Of a DNA stretch of 64,000 nucleotides, positions 1 to 7,634 are shown piece by piece. The notes under the pieces are model-generated. The model saw nothing but the letters and a program-made list of their open reading frames with translations. It was not told the DNA's origin and ran no database searches. The DNA comes from Bacillus fungorum. GTDB lineage: Bacteria > Bacillota > Bacilli > Bacillales > Bacillaceae_G. A program made the translations under genes and the position numbers. The stretch lies in assembly GCF_002746455.1 (NCBI RefSeq), contig NZ_NWUW01000022.1:18765-82764 (forward strand). The letters run 5' to 3'. Position 1 is the stretch's first letter; each line of letters begins with the position of its first letter.

Positions 1-463
1 AAAAAGTTATCCATTTAATCATAATATTATTTTATTATATTTATAAGATTTTATAAACTTAAATATAGAATGTAATGGTTGTGTGCCATATCTTTTATAA
101 CAATTATATCATTCAAATCATACATCTACTCAAGAGTTCGTTAAATCGGAATCTAACGAACTCTTGGATACTTAAAATTTATCTCTACTAAAGTGGAAGC
201 GTATTAGATTTTTAGGTTTACAATTCACAGATAATCTAAGTTAAGGGATTATTTTTAGTTGAGAAATGAATAACAGATGTTAATGATAGCGATAATTAAG
301 GGGTTTTTAATAGAGATTTTGTTTTACACTGTAAATAAGTAATTCGATGTCAAATAACTGCAGAAATATAAGATAGAATATTCTCATTAATATTTCTACA
401 GTTTCAAACTATATACATATAAAGGTAATAGGATTATATTTGCAGTGAAAGAGAAAGTAATAG
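1..463. other. AT-rich intergenic region
   Basis: No gene was found. It holds a perfect 13-bp inverted repeat at 131-143 and 154-166 (listed separately) and the AT-rich leader of the secreted protein gene that starts at 482. Confidence 0.6.
131..166. terminator. Inverted repeat, possible terminator of a gene outside the window
   Basis: The arms CAAGAGTTCGTTA (131-143) and TAACGAACTCTTG (154-166) are perfectly complementary over 13 bp with a 10-nt loop. The tract after it is AT-rich rather than a clean T-run, so either a terminator or an operator is possible. Confidence 0.45.
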
Positions 464-481
464 ATGGAAGGGGATGTTTTT

Positions 482-907
482 ATGTTTAAAAAAGCAGCAC
501 TGGGTATTTCATCTTTAGCAATAACTGCGTTTGTCGGATTAGGAATGGCAACAGAAGCTTCTGCAGGACCTGCAGCACCACTTACTTCACTAAACGTCGT
601 ACAAGTAGAATCTGAGCAGGGTGGAGTAGAAACGATTAATCCAAACAGTTTTAGCACAACACGTGACCACGGGGGAAAATACTTATATATTACTACAAAG
701 GAAATGGGATATGGTCAAAATCCATTTGCGAAAATGAATGGTTTTAATGTGAAAAGTATTGGCTCTACTATAATTGGTGGAAAACCAATTGTTGGTTGGT
801 ATTATAAGTGGGATGCTTCTGGGCATCAGCAAGGGACATTTGAATACCAGAAAACATCTATTAACGCTCCATTTAATACCATGCGAACTTCAATCTATAT
901 CAAATAA
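482..907 (+). CDS. Small secreted protein, DUF4879 (YolA)-like
   Basis: A protein of 141 aa with a classical Sec signal peptide: MFKKAA, a hydrophobic stretch, and an A-S-A type cleavage site near residue 28. The mature part carries a T-x-DHGG motif followed by a conserved ITTKEMGYG-type strand and a GWYYKW segment, which resembles the DUF4879 family of Bacillus secreted proteins (YolA type), whose function is unknown. I chose the ATG at 482 because GGAAGGGGA (466-474) lies 7 nt before it; an in-frame ATG at 464 would place that site inside the gene. It stands alone and is followed by two strong hairpins. Family assignment is from memory of the motif, so moderate. Confidence 0.75.
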   Translation: MFKKAALGISSLAITAFVGLGMATEASAGPAAPLTSLNVVQVESEQGGVETINPNSFSTTRDHGGKYLYITTKEMGYGQNPFAKMNGFNVKSIGSTIIGGKPIVGWYYKWDASGHQQGTFEYQKTSINAPFNTMRTSIYIK

Positions 908-977
908 ATATTTTGAAGAGTTATAGGGATTTATCATACAAAATTCAATTTATAAAATCGGATTCACTTATATGAAA

Positions 978-1012
978 GATAAGAGCATTTCTTAATAGGG
1001 GATGCTCTTATC
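978..1012 (+). terminator. Rho-independent terminator of the DUF4879-like gene
   Basis: GATAAGAGCAT (978-988) pairs perfectly with ATGCTCTTATC (1002-1012), an 11-bp stem with a 13-nt loop followed by TTATTATAT. It lies 70 bp after the stop codon of the secreted protein gene. Confidence 0.6.
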
Positions 1013-1104
1013 TTATTATATAGCTCCAATTTACATGAACGATGGACTTATGACTTTCTTTTTTTAGACCATTTTCGCTTGTAAATAAAGTCACGATAAA
1101 ATAT

Positions 1105-1146
1105 AAAAAGGAAATTGCTCTTATGTTAAAAATCAATTTCCTTTTT
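1105..1146. terminator. Bidirectional-type hairpin
   Basis: AAAAAGGAAATTG (1105-1117) pairs perfectly with CAATTTCCTTTTT (1134-1146). The stem is 13 bp, with A-run and T-run edges that would serve as a terminator on either strand. Confidence 0.6.
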
Positions 1147-1232
1147 ACGGGTTAAAAATATTTTAACTTTATTATAAAGGAACCTAAATCATAGCCTGTT
1201 TTTATTATAGCTATAGCTGAAATTATAGCTAA

Positions 1233-1559
1233 TGGATATTAAATATATGGATTGTTGAGGAGTGCCTTTATGTTTTTCATAAATATTTTGGTAAGCATAC
1301 TTATGAGATTGGTTGGGTATTCAATCCTAAATATTTCAATAAAGGATATGCTTCTGAAGCTACACAAGCCACATTGAAATATGGTTTTAAGGAAATGGGA
1401 TTACATAGAATTATAGTTACATGTCAGCCACAAAATACCACATCATATCGATTGATGGAGAAAATGGGAATGAGAAAAGAGGCTTATTTCAGGAAGTGTA
1501 TACCACATGGAAATGAGTGGTGGGATGAATATTATTACGCTATTTTAGAAGAAGAGTAG
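1233..1559 (+). pseudogene. GNAT (RimJ/RimL-type) acetyltransferase, 5'-truncated remnant
   Basis: The open frame from 1233 to the stop at 1557-1559 encodes the C-terminal two thirds of a RimJ/RimL-type N-acetyltransferase. Visible are the EIGWVFNPKYFNKGYASEA segment (acetyl-CoA binding strand and loop) and the late TCQPQNTTSYRLMEKMGM helix typical of the family. An in-frame stop at 1230 and the missing N-terminal 50-60 residues show a remnant; a TTG at 1374 would only start the last 61 residues. The adjacent DinB fragment is also broken, so this stretch looks like chromosomal-type gene debris. Confidence 0.75.
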
Positions 1560-1563
1560 TGTT

Positions 1564-1833
1564 TCAGAGCTCATTATTTAGATCAAAATCATAATTGAAA
1601 TTGTACTTTGGTGCTTTCGTACCAAAATTAGCCCATTCCTCTATTGCTGGACCGTAAATAGCGGGCATTTTTAAGTTAGCTTGGTGCATCAGAATTGTCA
1701 TTTTTCCTAGGTGCTGAATTTGATATTGAATTAAAAACAGTAAAAGGTCACCTTTTGATATTTTTGTTCCAGAAATATCTTTTTCTTCTGCAAGGCTTAT
1801 CTTATTCCATTGTTCTTTTACAGTTTGAATCAA
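1564..1833 (-). pseudogene. DinB-family protein, C-terminal fragment
   Basis: The 89 codons match the C-terminal half of DinB/YfiT-like four-helix metal-binding proteins. The LLLFLIQYQIQHLGKMTI helix normally contains the third metal-ligand histidine, and the YGPAIEEWA tail is typical of the family. Full proteins have about 150-170 aa and an N-terminal helix with the first histidine, which is absent here. The fragment converges on the acetyltransferase remnant with only 4 bp between stops. Probably non-functional. Confidence 0.6.
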
Positions 1834-2081
1834 AGTATTGATATTTCTATAATCCTAATAAGAATAAATTGGCTTAAGATAAAGGATTACATAACTATAT
1901 GCAAAATAATTAAATTGTATTGTTCAGAAAATTCCGTTGAAAATCCATTGCGCATGTTCTATTATATTAATATCGCATAAAAATTGTAATAAGTACCTGA
2001 TTTTAAATCTTTTTACATTTTCAGGATGTGTATTCAATCAGTTAGAATTACGATAATAATTTAGAAAGTAGGCATAATCTA

Positions 2082-3365
2082 ATGTTAAATACTAAATTAA
2101 ATACATTTGAACAACTAGAATCAAATGTACGTTCTTATTGCCGGAATTTTACTGACACCTTTGAGATTGCAAAAAATTTCAATTTATACACAAAAAAAGG
2201 AAAGGAGTATATTGATTTTTTTGCTGGGGCGGGTGCATTAAACTATGGTCACAACAATGACTTTATAAAAAAGCAAATTCTTGCATATATAGAATCTGAT
2301 AAAATTATGCATGGATTAGATATGTATACCTCTGCAAAAGAAGATTTTTTACAAAGCTTTTTTAATTTAATACTTAATCCTAAAAAGCTGGATTATAAAG
2401 TACAATTTTGTGGGCCGACGGGAACAAACGCTGTAGAAGCTGCATTAAAAATTGCAAGGAAATCAAAGAAAAGAACGGGGATTTTTTCCTTTACAGGTGG
2501 CTTTCATGGAATGTCATTGGGAAGTTTATCTATAACTTCTAATGATTATCATCGTAATGCAGCTGGAGTCAACTTGTCGGATGTTACATTTATGCCATAT
2601 CCAACTGATTTTCCCTTTGATACTATCGAATATATTGAAGCATTACTAACAGATAGTCATTCGGGAGTTTCTAAGCCAGCTGCTATTATTTTTGAAACTG
2701 TTCAAGCAGAAGGAGGAGTAAATATTGCTTCAATTGATTGGATTCGAAGATTAAGACAATTATGTGACAAACACGATATTCTTTTAATATGTGATGATAT
2801 TCAAGTTGGGTGTGGAAGAACGGGCAATTTCTTCTCGTTTGAAAGAGCTGATATTATTCCTGATATAGTTGTTTTATCTAAATCTATTAGCGGTTATGGT
2901 TTACCTATGTCTATACTTTTGATAAAACCAGAACTAGATATTTGGGAACCGGCTGAGCATAACGGAACTTTTAGAGGGAATCAATTGGCATTTATTGGGG
3001 CGACAGCAGCACTTGAATTTCGTGAAATTAATCAACTTGATATGAGTGTAAAAAGTAAAGGAACATGGCTGGAGAAATATTTGAATGACCATATTTCAGC
3101 ATTAGATGAAAAGATAATAATACGTGGGTTAGGTTTAATTTGGGGGATAGATTTATCAGGTTTAGGGAAACAAGCATCTATCCTTGCCAAAGAGATTGCT
3201 TCTTGTTGTTATGAGAATGGATTGCTAATTGAACGTGTAGGAAGAAATGATACTGTATTAAAGATTATGCCACCTCTCACTATCGACATTGAAGGTCTAG
3301 AGAAGGGCTGTATAATCATGAAAAATGCGATGGAAAAGAATATAATTCAGCAGGTTAAGAGATGA
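2082..3365 (+). CDS. ectB: Diaminobutyrate--2-oxoglutarate aminotransferase (EctB/Dat type)
   Basis: A 427-aa class III (fold-type I) PLP aminotransferase that converts aspartate-4-semialdehyde and glutamate to L-2,4-diaminobutyrate. Visible are the N-terminal DFFAGAGALNYGHN substrate segment, the GPTGTNAVEAALK phosphate-binding loop, GGFHGMSLG, the ICDDIQVGCGRTG cofactor aspartate region, and LSKSISGYG carrying the PLP lysine (about residue 267). Length equals the ectoine EctB family. No ectA or ectC neighbour is present, so it is not for ectoine. Beside an NRPS cluster with its own Sfp and TEII, it most likely supplies Dab as a peptide building block, as in other Bacillales lipopeptide clusters. 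IS debris separates it from the other cluster genes. Confidence 0.9.
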   Translation: MLNTKLNTFEQLESNVRSYCRNFTDTFEIAKNFNLYTKKGKEYIDFFAGAGALNYGHNNDFIKKQILAYIESDKIMHGLDMYTSAKEDFLQSFFNLILNPKKLDYKVQFCGPTGTNAVEAALKIARKSKKRTGIFSFTGGFHGMSLGSLSITSNDYHRNAAGVNLSDVTFMPYPTDFPFDTIEYIEALLTDSHSGVSKPAAIIFETVQAEGGVNIASIDWIRRLRQLCDKHDILLICDDIQVGCGRTGNFFSFERADIIPDIVVLSKSISGYGLPMSILLIKPELDIWEPAEHNGTFRGNQLAFIGATAALEFREINQLDMSVKSKGTWLEKYLNDHISALDEKIIIRGLGLIWGIDLSGLGKQASILAKEIASCCYENGLLIERVGRNDTVLKIMPPLTIDIEGLEKGCIIMKNAMEKNIIQQVKR

Positions 3366-3499
3366 AAAGGAGTGCGAATATTTTAAAAATAAAGTGAATA
3401 CAAGTAATATCGTTAGTGACTTTGATGAAGGTTTTATTATTTATATTCCAAGTATTACCGAGGGTCTTTATATGATAGTTTATCAATCTAAATGCGACA

Positions 3500-4036
3500 G
3501 CTCATTCTGAAATGCTTCGTGAGTAGTTTTCTACTCTAAACATTTTCTGGGTCTTTGATTAATAAGAAATAGTACTTGATTCAATTGTTGTTGTGAAACA
3601 AGGCCCAAATCTGTTTTTTAGGATAAAACTCGCATAATAGGCTATTAGCATCTTCGTGACTTAATAAGGATCGGTAAAGAAAATTGCGATTTTCAGGTTG
3701 TTATCCACTCGTTGCTAACACGAAAACTCTTTTCCTCTATCAACAATAGCTATTTGAAATGCAGTAGATTAACCTGTTTAATAACGAATTCCATAGATTC
3801 TGCCGTTCTGTCTGGGATGACAGCTGCTTGATAATACCATATTTTTCGCTCGATATATTTTTCTGTGCTTGTTCACTGTCATATATCTTGTTTTCTTTGG
3901 AATTTCTTTTTAACTCTTGTGAGATAGATGAATGATGTCGTTTTAAAATTGAACCTACTTTTCTTCTGAAATATCCCAATCTATAAAGTGATTCTAGTTG
4001 TCCACATTTAAATGTGGTGAAATGAGAATAGCTCAT
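3500..4036 (-). pseudogene. IS30-family transposase, decayed and internally deleted
   Basis: The 5' part (4036 to 3740) encodes the N-terminal helix-turn-helix region of an IS30-type transposase: MSYSHFTTFKCGQLESL, then HHSSISQELKRN. The 3' part is recognisable on the same strand in shifted frames: NSLLCEFYPKK, a frameshifted LNQVLFLINQRPRKCL-type segment, and KTTHEAFQNE near 3502-3560, with an in-frame stop where the usual tryptophan lies. Only about 540 bp of an expected gene of about 1 kb remain, so most of the DDE catalytic core is gone. Inactive. Confidence 0.8.
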
Positions 4037-4147
4037 ACTCGTCCTCTGTGTTAAGTAAGTGGTGTGGTAACTTCTACTTTACACGGAGCGAGGTGAGCTT
4101 TTTTGTCTTTTAGGTGTCTCACTTAATAATACAATTTGTCACAAGAA

Positions 4148-4193
4148 AAGAATCTCTTACAGTTCCTACAAAAGAACACAATAAGAGATTCTT
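4148..4193. repeat. 12-bp perfect inverted repeat
   Basis: AAGAATCTCTTA (4148-4159) and TAAGAGATTCTT (4182-4193) are perfectly complementary with a 22-nt loop. It lies between the IS30 and IS21 remnants and could be a terminator or an insertion-sequence end structure. Confidence 0.5.
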
Positions 4194-4244
4194 ATAGAAT
4201 CAAACATACACTTGTAAAATTCGATGCATCGAACAGGATTTCCT

Positions 4245-4482
4245 AAAAGTCAAGTCAATGCTCAATTCCAGCTAAGTATCAAGGAAAGACCTTAGTCTAC
4301 AAGTATATGATAATCAGTTATTTGTTTATTATTACACAGAGCTAATTGTGCGGTATAAAGTAAGCCACTCGAAGTTGGATGATAAAGAAACATTTTCTAC
4401 AGTAGTTCCTCAATATCTAGATATCAATAATTTAGCCAAACAAAATTTATCTGCCACAGGTGAGGTGTATAGTAATGAATAA
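4245..4482 (+). pseudogene. istA: IstA-like transposase (IS21 family), C-terminal remnant
   Basis: In two overlapping frames the sequence reads PAKYQGKTL, then LSLQVYDNQLFVYYYTELIV, typical of the C-terminal beta domain of IstA transposases. A frameshift near 4290 separates the two parts. The frame ends with TAA at 4480-4482, overlapping the istB start at 4475, which is the standard istA-istB arrangement. The rest of istA is missing. Confidence 0.65.
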
Positions 4483-4945
4483 TAGTTATCAACAATTAAC
4501 AAAGAATCTAGAATATCTAAAACTTAAGCAATTGGTACAACACCTCGGTGAAGTTGTTGATTTAAGTATTAATAACCAATTATCATTTGTAGAAACAATA
4601 GTAAAATTAACAAATTACGAAATCGATGTGCGTGAGCAAAATATGATTCATTCTATAGTTAAGTTCGGAGCATTTCCTTATTTAAAAGAAATTGAAGATT
4701 TTGATTTCCAACCAAGTGTTAACCTCCAATAAATTTTAGATTTTGTTTCTTTTATGTTTTTTAGAGAAGCATGAAAACATTGTTTTCTTAGGACCGAGTG
4801 GTGTATTGGTAAGAACCACTTAGCGACTTCAATTGGCCTCGCAGGAGCTAAGAAACACACAAGTATATATTTAGTCAAATGTTATTGTTTACTTCAAAAT
4901 CTTAAACGTGTAAAAATGGAAAATCGCCTTGTTACTTATAAGAAC
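4475..4945 (+). pseudogene. istB: IstB-like ATPase (IS21 family), broken by stops and frameshifts
   Basis: Starting at ATG 4475 the frame encodes the N-terminal 85 residues of an IstB helper ATPase (LEYLKLKQLVQHLGEVVD, LTNYEIDVREQNMI). After the TAA at 4730 the homology continues through 4945: LDFVSFMFFREA, a damaged Walker A region, NHLATSIGLAGAKKHTSIYL, and LQNLKRVKMENRL, interrupted by a TGA and by a frame change around the P-loop. With the istA remnant it marks a dead IS21-family element of the type common on B. thuringiensis plasmids. Confidence 0.75.
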
Positions 4946-5088
4946 TATTTAAACATCCGAACATTCAGATTATTTTTCTGTTAGTTGACAGACATATCCA
5001 TCGGCCTTCTTTTATTTTCGTTAATCTACAATAATAAATGATTATGTTGAATTTTTATCATACCAATTAAAGAGACTGTTACAATACC

Positions 5089-5796
5089 CTAAAGAATATC
5101 GGATCTATCTAAAATTTGGATTTCTAAATCAGAAACATGTCTTAAATTTGTACAGACAGCTACAATGTAATTTGGTTCTAATCGATATAATTGAAATAGG
5201 AAATGATGAAAAGAAAGCGTAGTGTTGCTTATTGTTATTTTATTTTGAGTCCATTTATTCATATCAAAGCCAACACTATTAATTGGAAAAAGAAGTCCTT
5301 GACCAATTGTTTTTACAAAAGCTTCTTTTAATGTCCATATCTCATAGAAAAAAGATAGTTGATCTTTAGTAGGAAGACTATATAGATAAGCTTTTTCTTC
5401 CTGTGTAAAACATAGTTCAGATACTGAAAGATCTATAGATTGTATCTGCTCAACATCAACACCAATTTTTCCATTAGTAGTTATTCCAGATATAATCCAT
5501 TCGCCCGAATGAGAAAGATTAAAATCTCCTTGCCAGTTGCGGAAATTTTTTAGAAAAGGACGTCCTTTTTGATCTCTTTCAATAGAAGACGGATTAATTG
5601 GCTCTTGTAGTAAAATCTGCAATCGTCTTCGTACAGCGATATTTGCTAATAAACTCCTTTGTCGATCTTCCCACTTTCGAAATCGCAATATCCGCTGTCT
5701 TTCATTATTTGATAATAGTTTAAGTTTCTGCTCCATAGATAGGTCTGTAAGTTTATTACCTACTTTAAATGCAATAAGATCTATATAATTTTGAAT
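5089..5796 (-). CDS. sfp: Sfp-type 4'-phosphopantetheinyl transferase
   Basis: It transfers phosphopantetheine from CoA to the serine of the carrier domains in the NRPS/PKS proteins. Key motifs are present: NLSHSGEWI, GVDVEQI (Mg-binding GxDxE), and FYEIWTLKEAFVKTIGQGL (WxxKEAxxK). The first ATG (5736) gives 215 aa and cuts off the N-terminal strand of Sfp. The frame stays open upstream to a TGA at 5811 and encodes QNYIDLIAFKVGNKL, which fits the Sfp N-terminus. No ATG, GTG or TTG lies there, but an ATT at 5796 sits 7 nt after GAGGTGA, so I propose an ATT start (235 aa); the ATG start remains possible. It lies downstream of, and is probably co-transcribed with, the thioesterase. Confidence 0.9.
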   Translation of the reverse strand: MQNYIDLIAFKVGNKLTDLSMEQKLKLLSNNERQRILRFRKWEDRQRSLLANIAVRRRLQILLQEPINPSSIERDQKGRPFLKNFRNWQGDFNLSHSGEWIISGITTNGKIGVDVEQIQSIDLSVSELCFTQEEKAYLYSLPTKDQLSFFYEIWTLKEAFVKTIGQGLLFPINSVGFDMNKWTQNKITISNTTLSFHHFLFQLYRLEPNYIVAVCTNLRHVSDLEIQILDRSDIL

Positions 5797-5834
5797 AACT
5801 GTCTCACCTCACACATTTTTGTAAATAAAGATGT

Positions 5835-6560
5835 TTATAAGCTATTGTTATTTAATATTAACCGAATTTTTTTTGCGACTTCTTCGACTTCTGAATTAAG
5901 AAACATATGGCCTCCTGAAAAATTGTGAAAGTGTACTTCGTTGGCCCATCTATTCCAACCCGAGGAGTGTTGAAAACACATGTGATCTAACTTGCCATTA
6001 AAAATGTGAACAGGAGATTGAAGTAAAGTATGATCATTATGTTTAAATGTTTCTAACGCCTTAAAATCAGCGCGGAATATTGGTAAGAAAAATTGTAATA
6101 ATTCTTTTGATTGTACTAATTCTTTAGGAATTCCACCTAACTTTATAAGATAGTTTATTAAATGGGTATCATCGAAATTGGAAATATTAGTATACTTGTG
6201 TTGTGGAGGTTTAGTTGCAGAAATAAATATAGCTCTTGGGAATACACCTTTTTTTTCCATCTCCTGAGCTAATCGGTAAACAATTAATCCTCCCATGCTA
6301 TGCCCAAACAAAGCAAAATCAACACCATCAAGTAGTGGGGTTAATTCTTGAATGTATATGTTTACTAATTCTTCGAAATTATCATTTAATTTCATTCGAT
6401 TTGTACCATGACCGGGAGGTTCAATAGCGAGTATGTGAAAAAAATCATGTAAATATGTATTCAGTGGACGAAAGGATACTGAATATCCTCCTGCAAACGG
6501 GAAACAAAATATTTTCTTATGATTTGTTGATGATTGGAATTCCTTAATTATTTGACTCAT
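5835..6560 (-). CDS. Type II thioesterase (GrsT/SrfAD-like)
   Basis: A 241-aa alpha/beta hydrolase that removes misprimed acyl groups or stalled intermediates from carrier domains of NRPS/PKS lines. The N-terminal FCFPFAGG segment, the nucleophile motif ALFGHSMGG, the late aspartate in NGKLDHM and the histidine in FSGGHMFL form the expected catalytic triad, and length is typical. The AAGGGAGAG ribosome site precedes ATG 6560. It is divergent from the NRPS operon. Because the assembly line ends without an integrated thioesterase, this free enzyme is one of few candidates for product release, though that is inference; editing is its known family role. Confidence 0.92.
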   Translation of the reverse strand: MSQIIKEFQSSTNHKKIFCFPFAGGYSVSFRPLNTYLHDFFHILAIEPPGHGTNRMKLNDNFEELVNIYIQELTPLLDGVDFALFGHSMGGLIVYRLAQEMEKKGVFPRAIFISATKPPQHKYTNISNFDDTHLINYLIKLGGIPKELVQSKELLQFFLPIFRADFKALETFKHNDHTLLQSPVHIFNGKLDHMCFQHSSGWNRWANEVHFHNFSGGHMFLNSEVEEVAKKIRLILNNNSL

Positions 6561-7634
6561 TTTATACTCTCCCTTTTAACCATAAACGTTTACGGATTTT
6601 ATCTATTAATTTATCTACCTACGACATAATTAAACCTTATGTTTTATATAAGATTTCTCTAATGATTATTAGGTGGTCTTTCTATTAATATATGCTTTAA
6701 AGCTGTAAATACCGTGTCGATTGCAAGGTATAGGCAAGAAATTTATAAGATCTTAAACAGATCTAAAAATGATTGAAAACAATTTATCATGTAGAAAATG
6801 AAATCATAGTTATTTTGACATTTTCACCACCTCAAGAGGCAAGCTGAATAACGTCAGTGGGATTCTTCCTACCAAAGGTTTAGTCCATTTCTGGTATTGC
6901 TGATGAGTAAGATTGCTACCACTCTGACAACAGAGCATATAGGTTCGTGGTCTATATACTGTGACCGTACTGTACAAATTGTTGGTTCTCAAATGCTGTT
7001 ATGTCTTTTGCATGACTATGAATAAAGTATAACATGTTTTGCTATGTAAAAAACGATACTTTCATCCCCTGTCTAAAGTGGGATGGAAGTCCTAGGTGAA
7101 CTTTCCCATATTGTAAATACTGTAATGAGTTGGCTGTTTTTCTTATTATTTGTACCGCATCAATAAAATTTAACTAACAAAAATATTAGGTGTGAAATAT
7201 GTTTAGTTTATAGAAAAATAAAAAGATTAGAATAATTTGTTGAAATATCCAATTAATTGAAATAAAATGGTTATAATGTTAATTTTTCGAAAAAAATGAA
7301 TAATTTGTACTTTAGTAAATAAAATCTGTCAATATATATATAAAGTTTTTTAAGAATATACGATGCTATTTATATCTCATCTCTTGTATAAACATCTTCA
7401 GTTCATTCAATAAAGTTTACTTTGGACGATTGTGCAATCTTAGTACTAATAATTCTTTCATGTGAATTTTAATTTCTTGAATCTATGTGTCAAAGCTTTC
7501 CTTGTCTATGGTTTTTCGTTATATGTCTACCTCCCAATAGGCATTATCTTTAGAATTGGACTTTTGTTCCGAAATAATTAATTCCATTATATAAACACTT
7601 GATTTAATATTTTGAAAGGTATTGGTGATATATA
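6561..7634. other. Divergent control region between thioesterase and NRPS operon
   Basis: About 1.07 kb of AT-rich DNA without a convincing gene. It must hold the promoters for the leftward thioesterase/PPTase pair and the rightward 40-kb operon. A 60-codon frame on the minus strand (6810-6992) has no recognisable family. A weak sigma-A-like candidate, TTGTTC (7564-7569) and TATATA (7588-7593) with 18-bp spacing, lies 40 bp before the first NRPS start. No riboswitch or regulator gene was seen. Confidence 0.5.

Larger units (their letters stand above)
908..1232. other. Intergenic region with two hairpins
   Basis: No gene was found. It contains the hairpins at 978-1012 and 1105-1146. The DNA beyond 1150 has no visible feature until the acetyltransferase remnant opens at 1233. 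Confidence 0.5.

Noticed and set aside
6810..6992. 60-codon minus-strand frame in the control region before the NRPS operon
   Set aside because: No good ribosome site, no recognisable family and no signal peptide or domain pattern.
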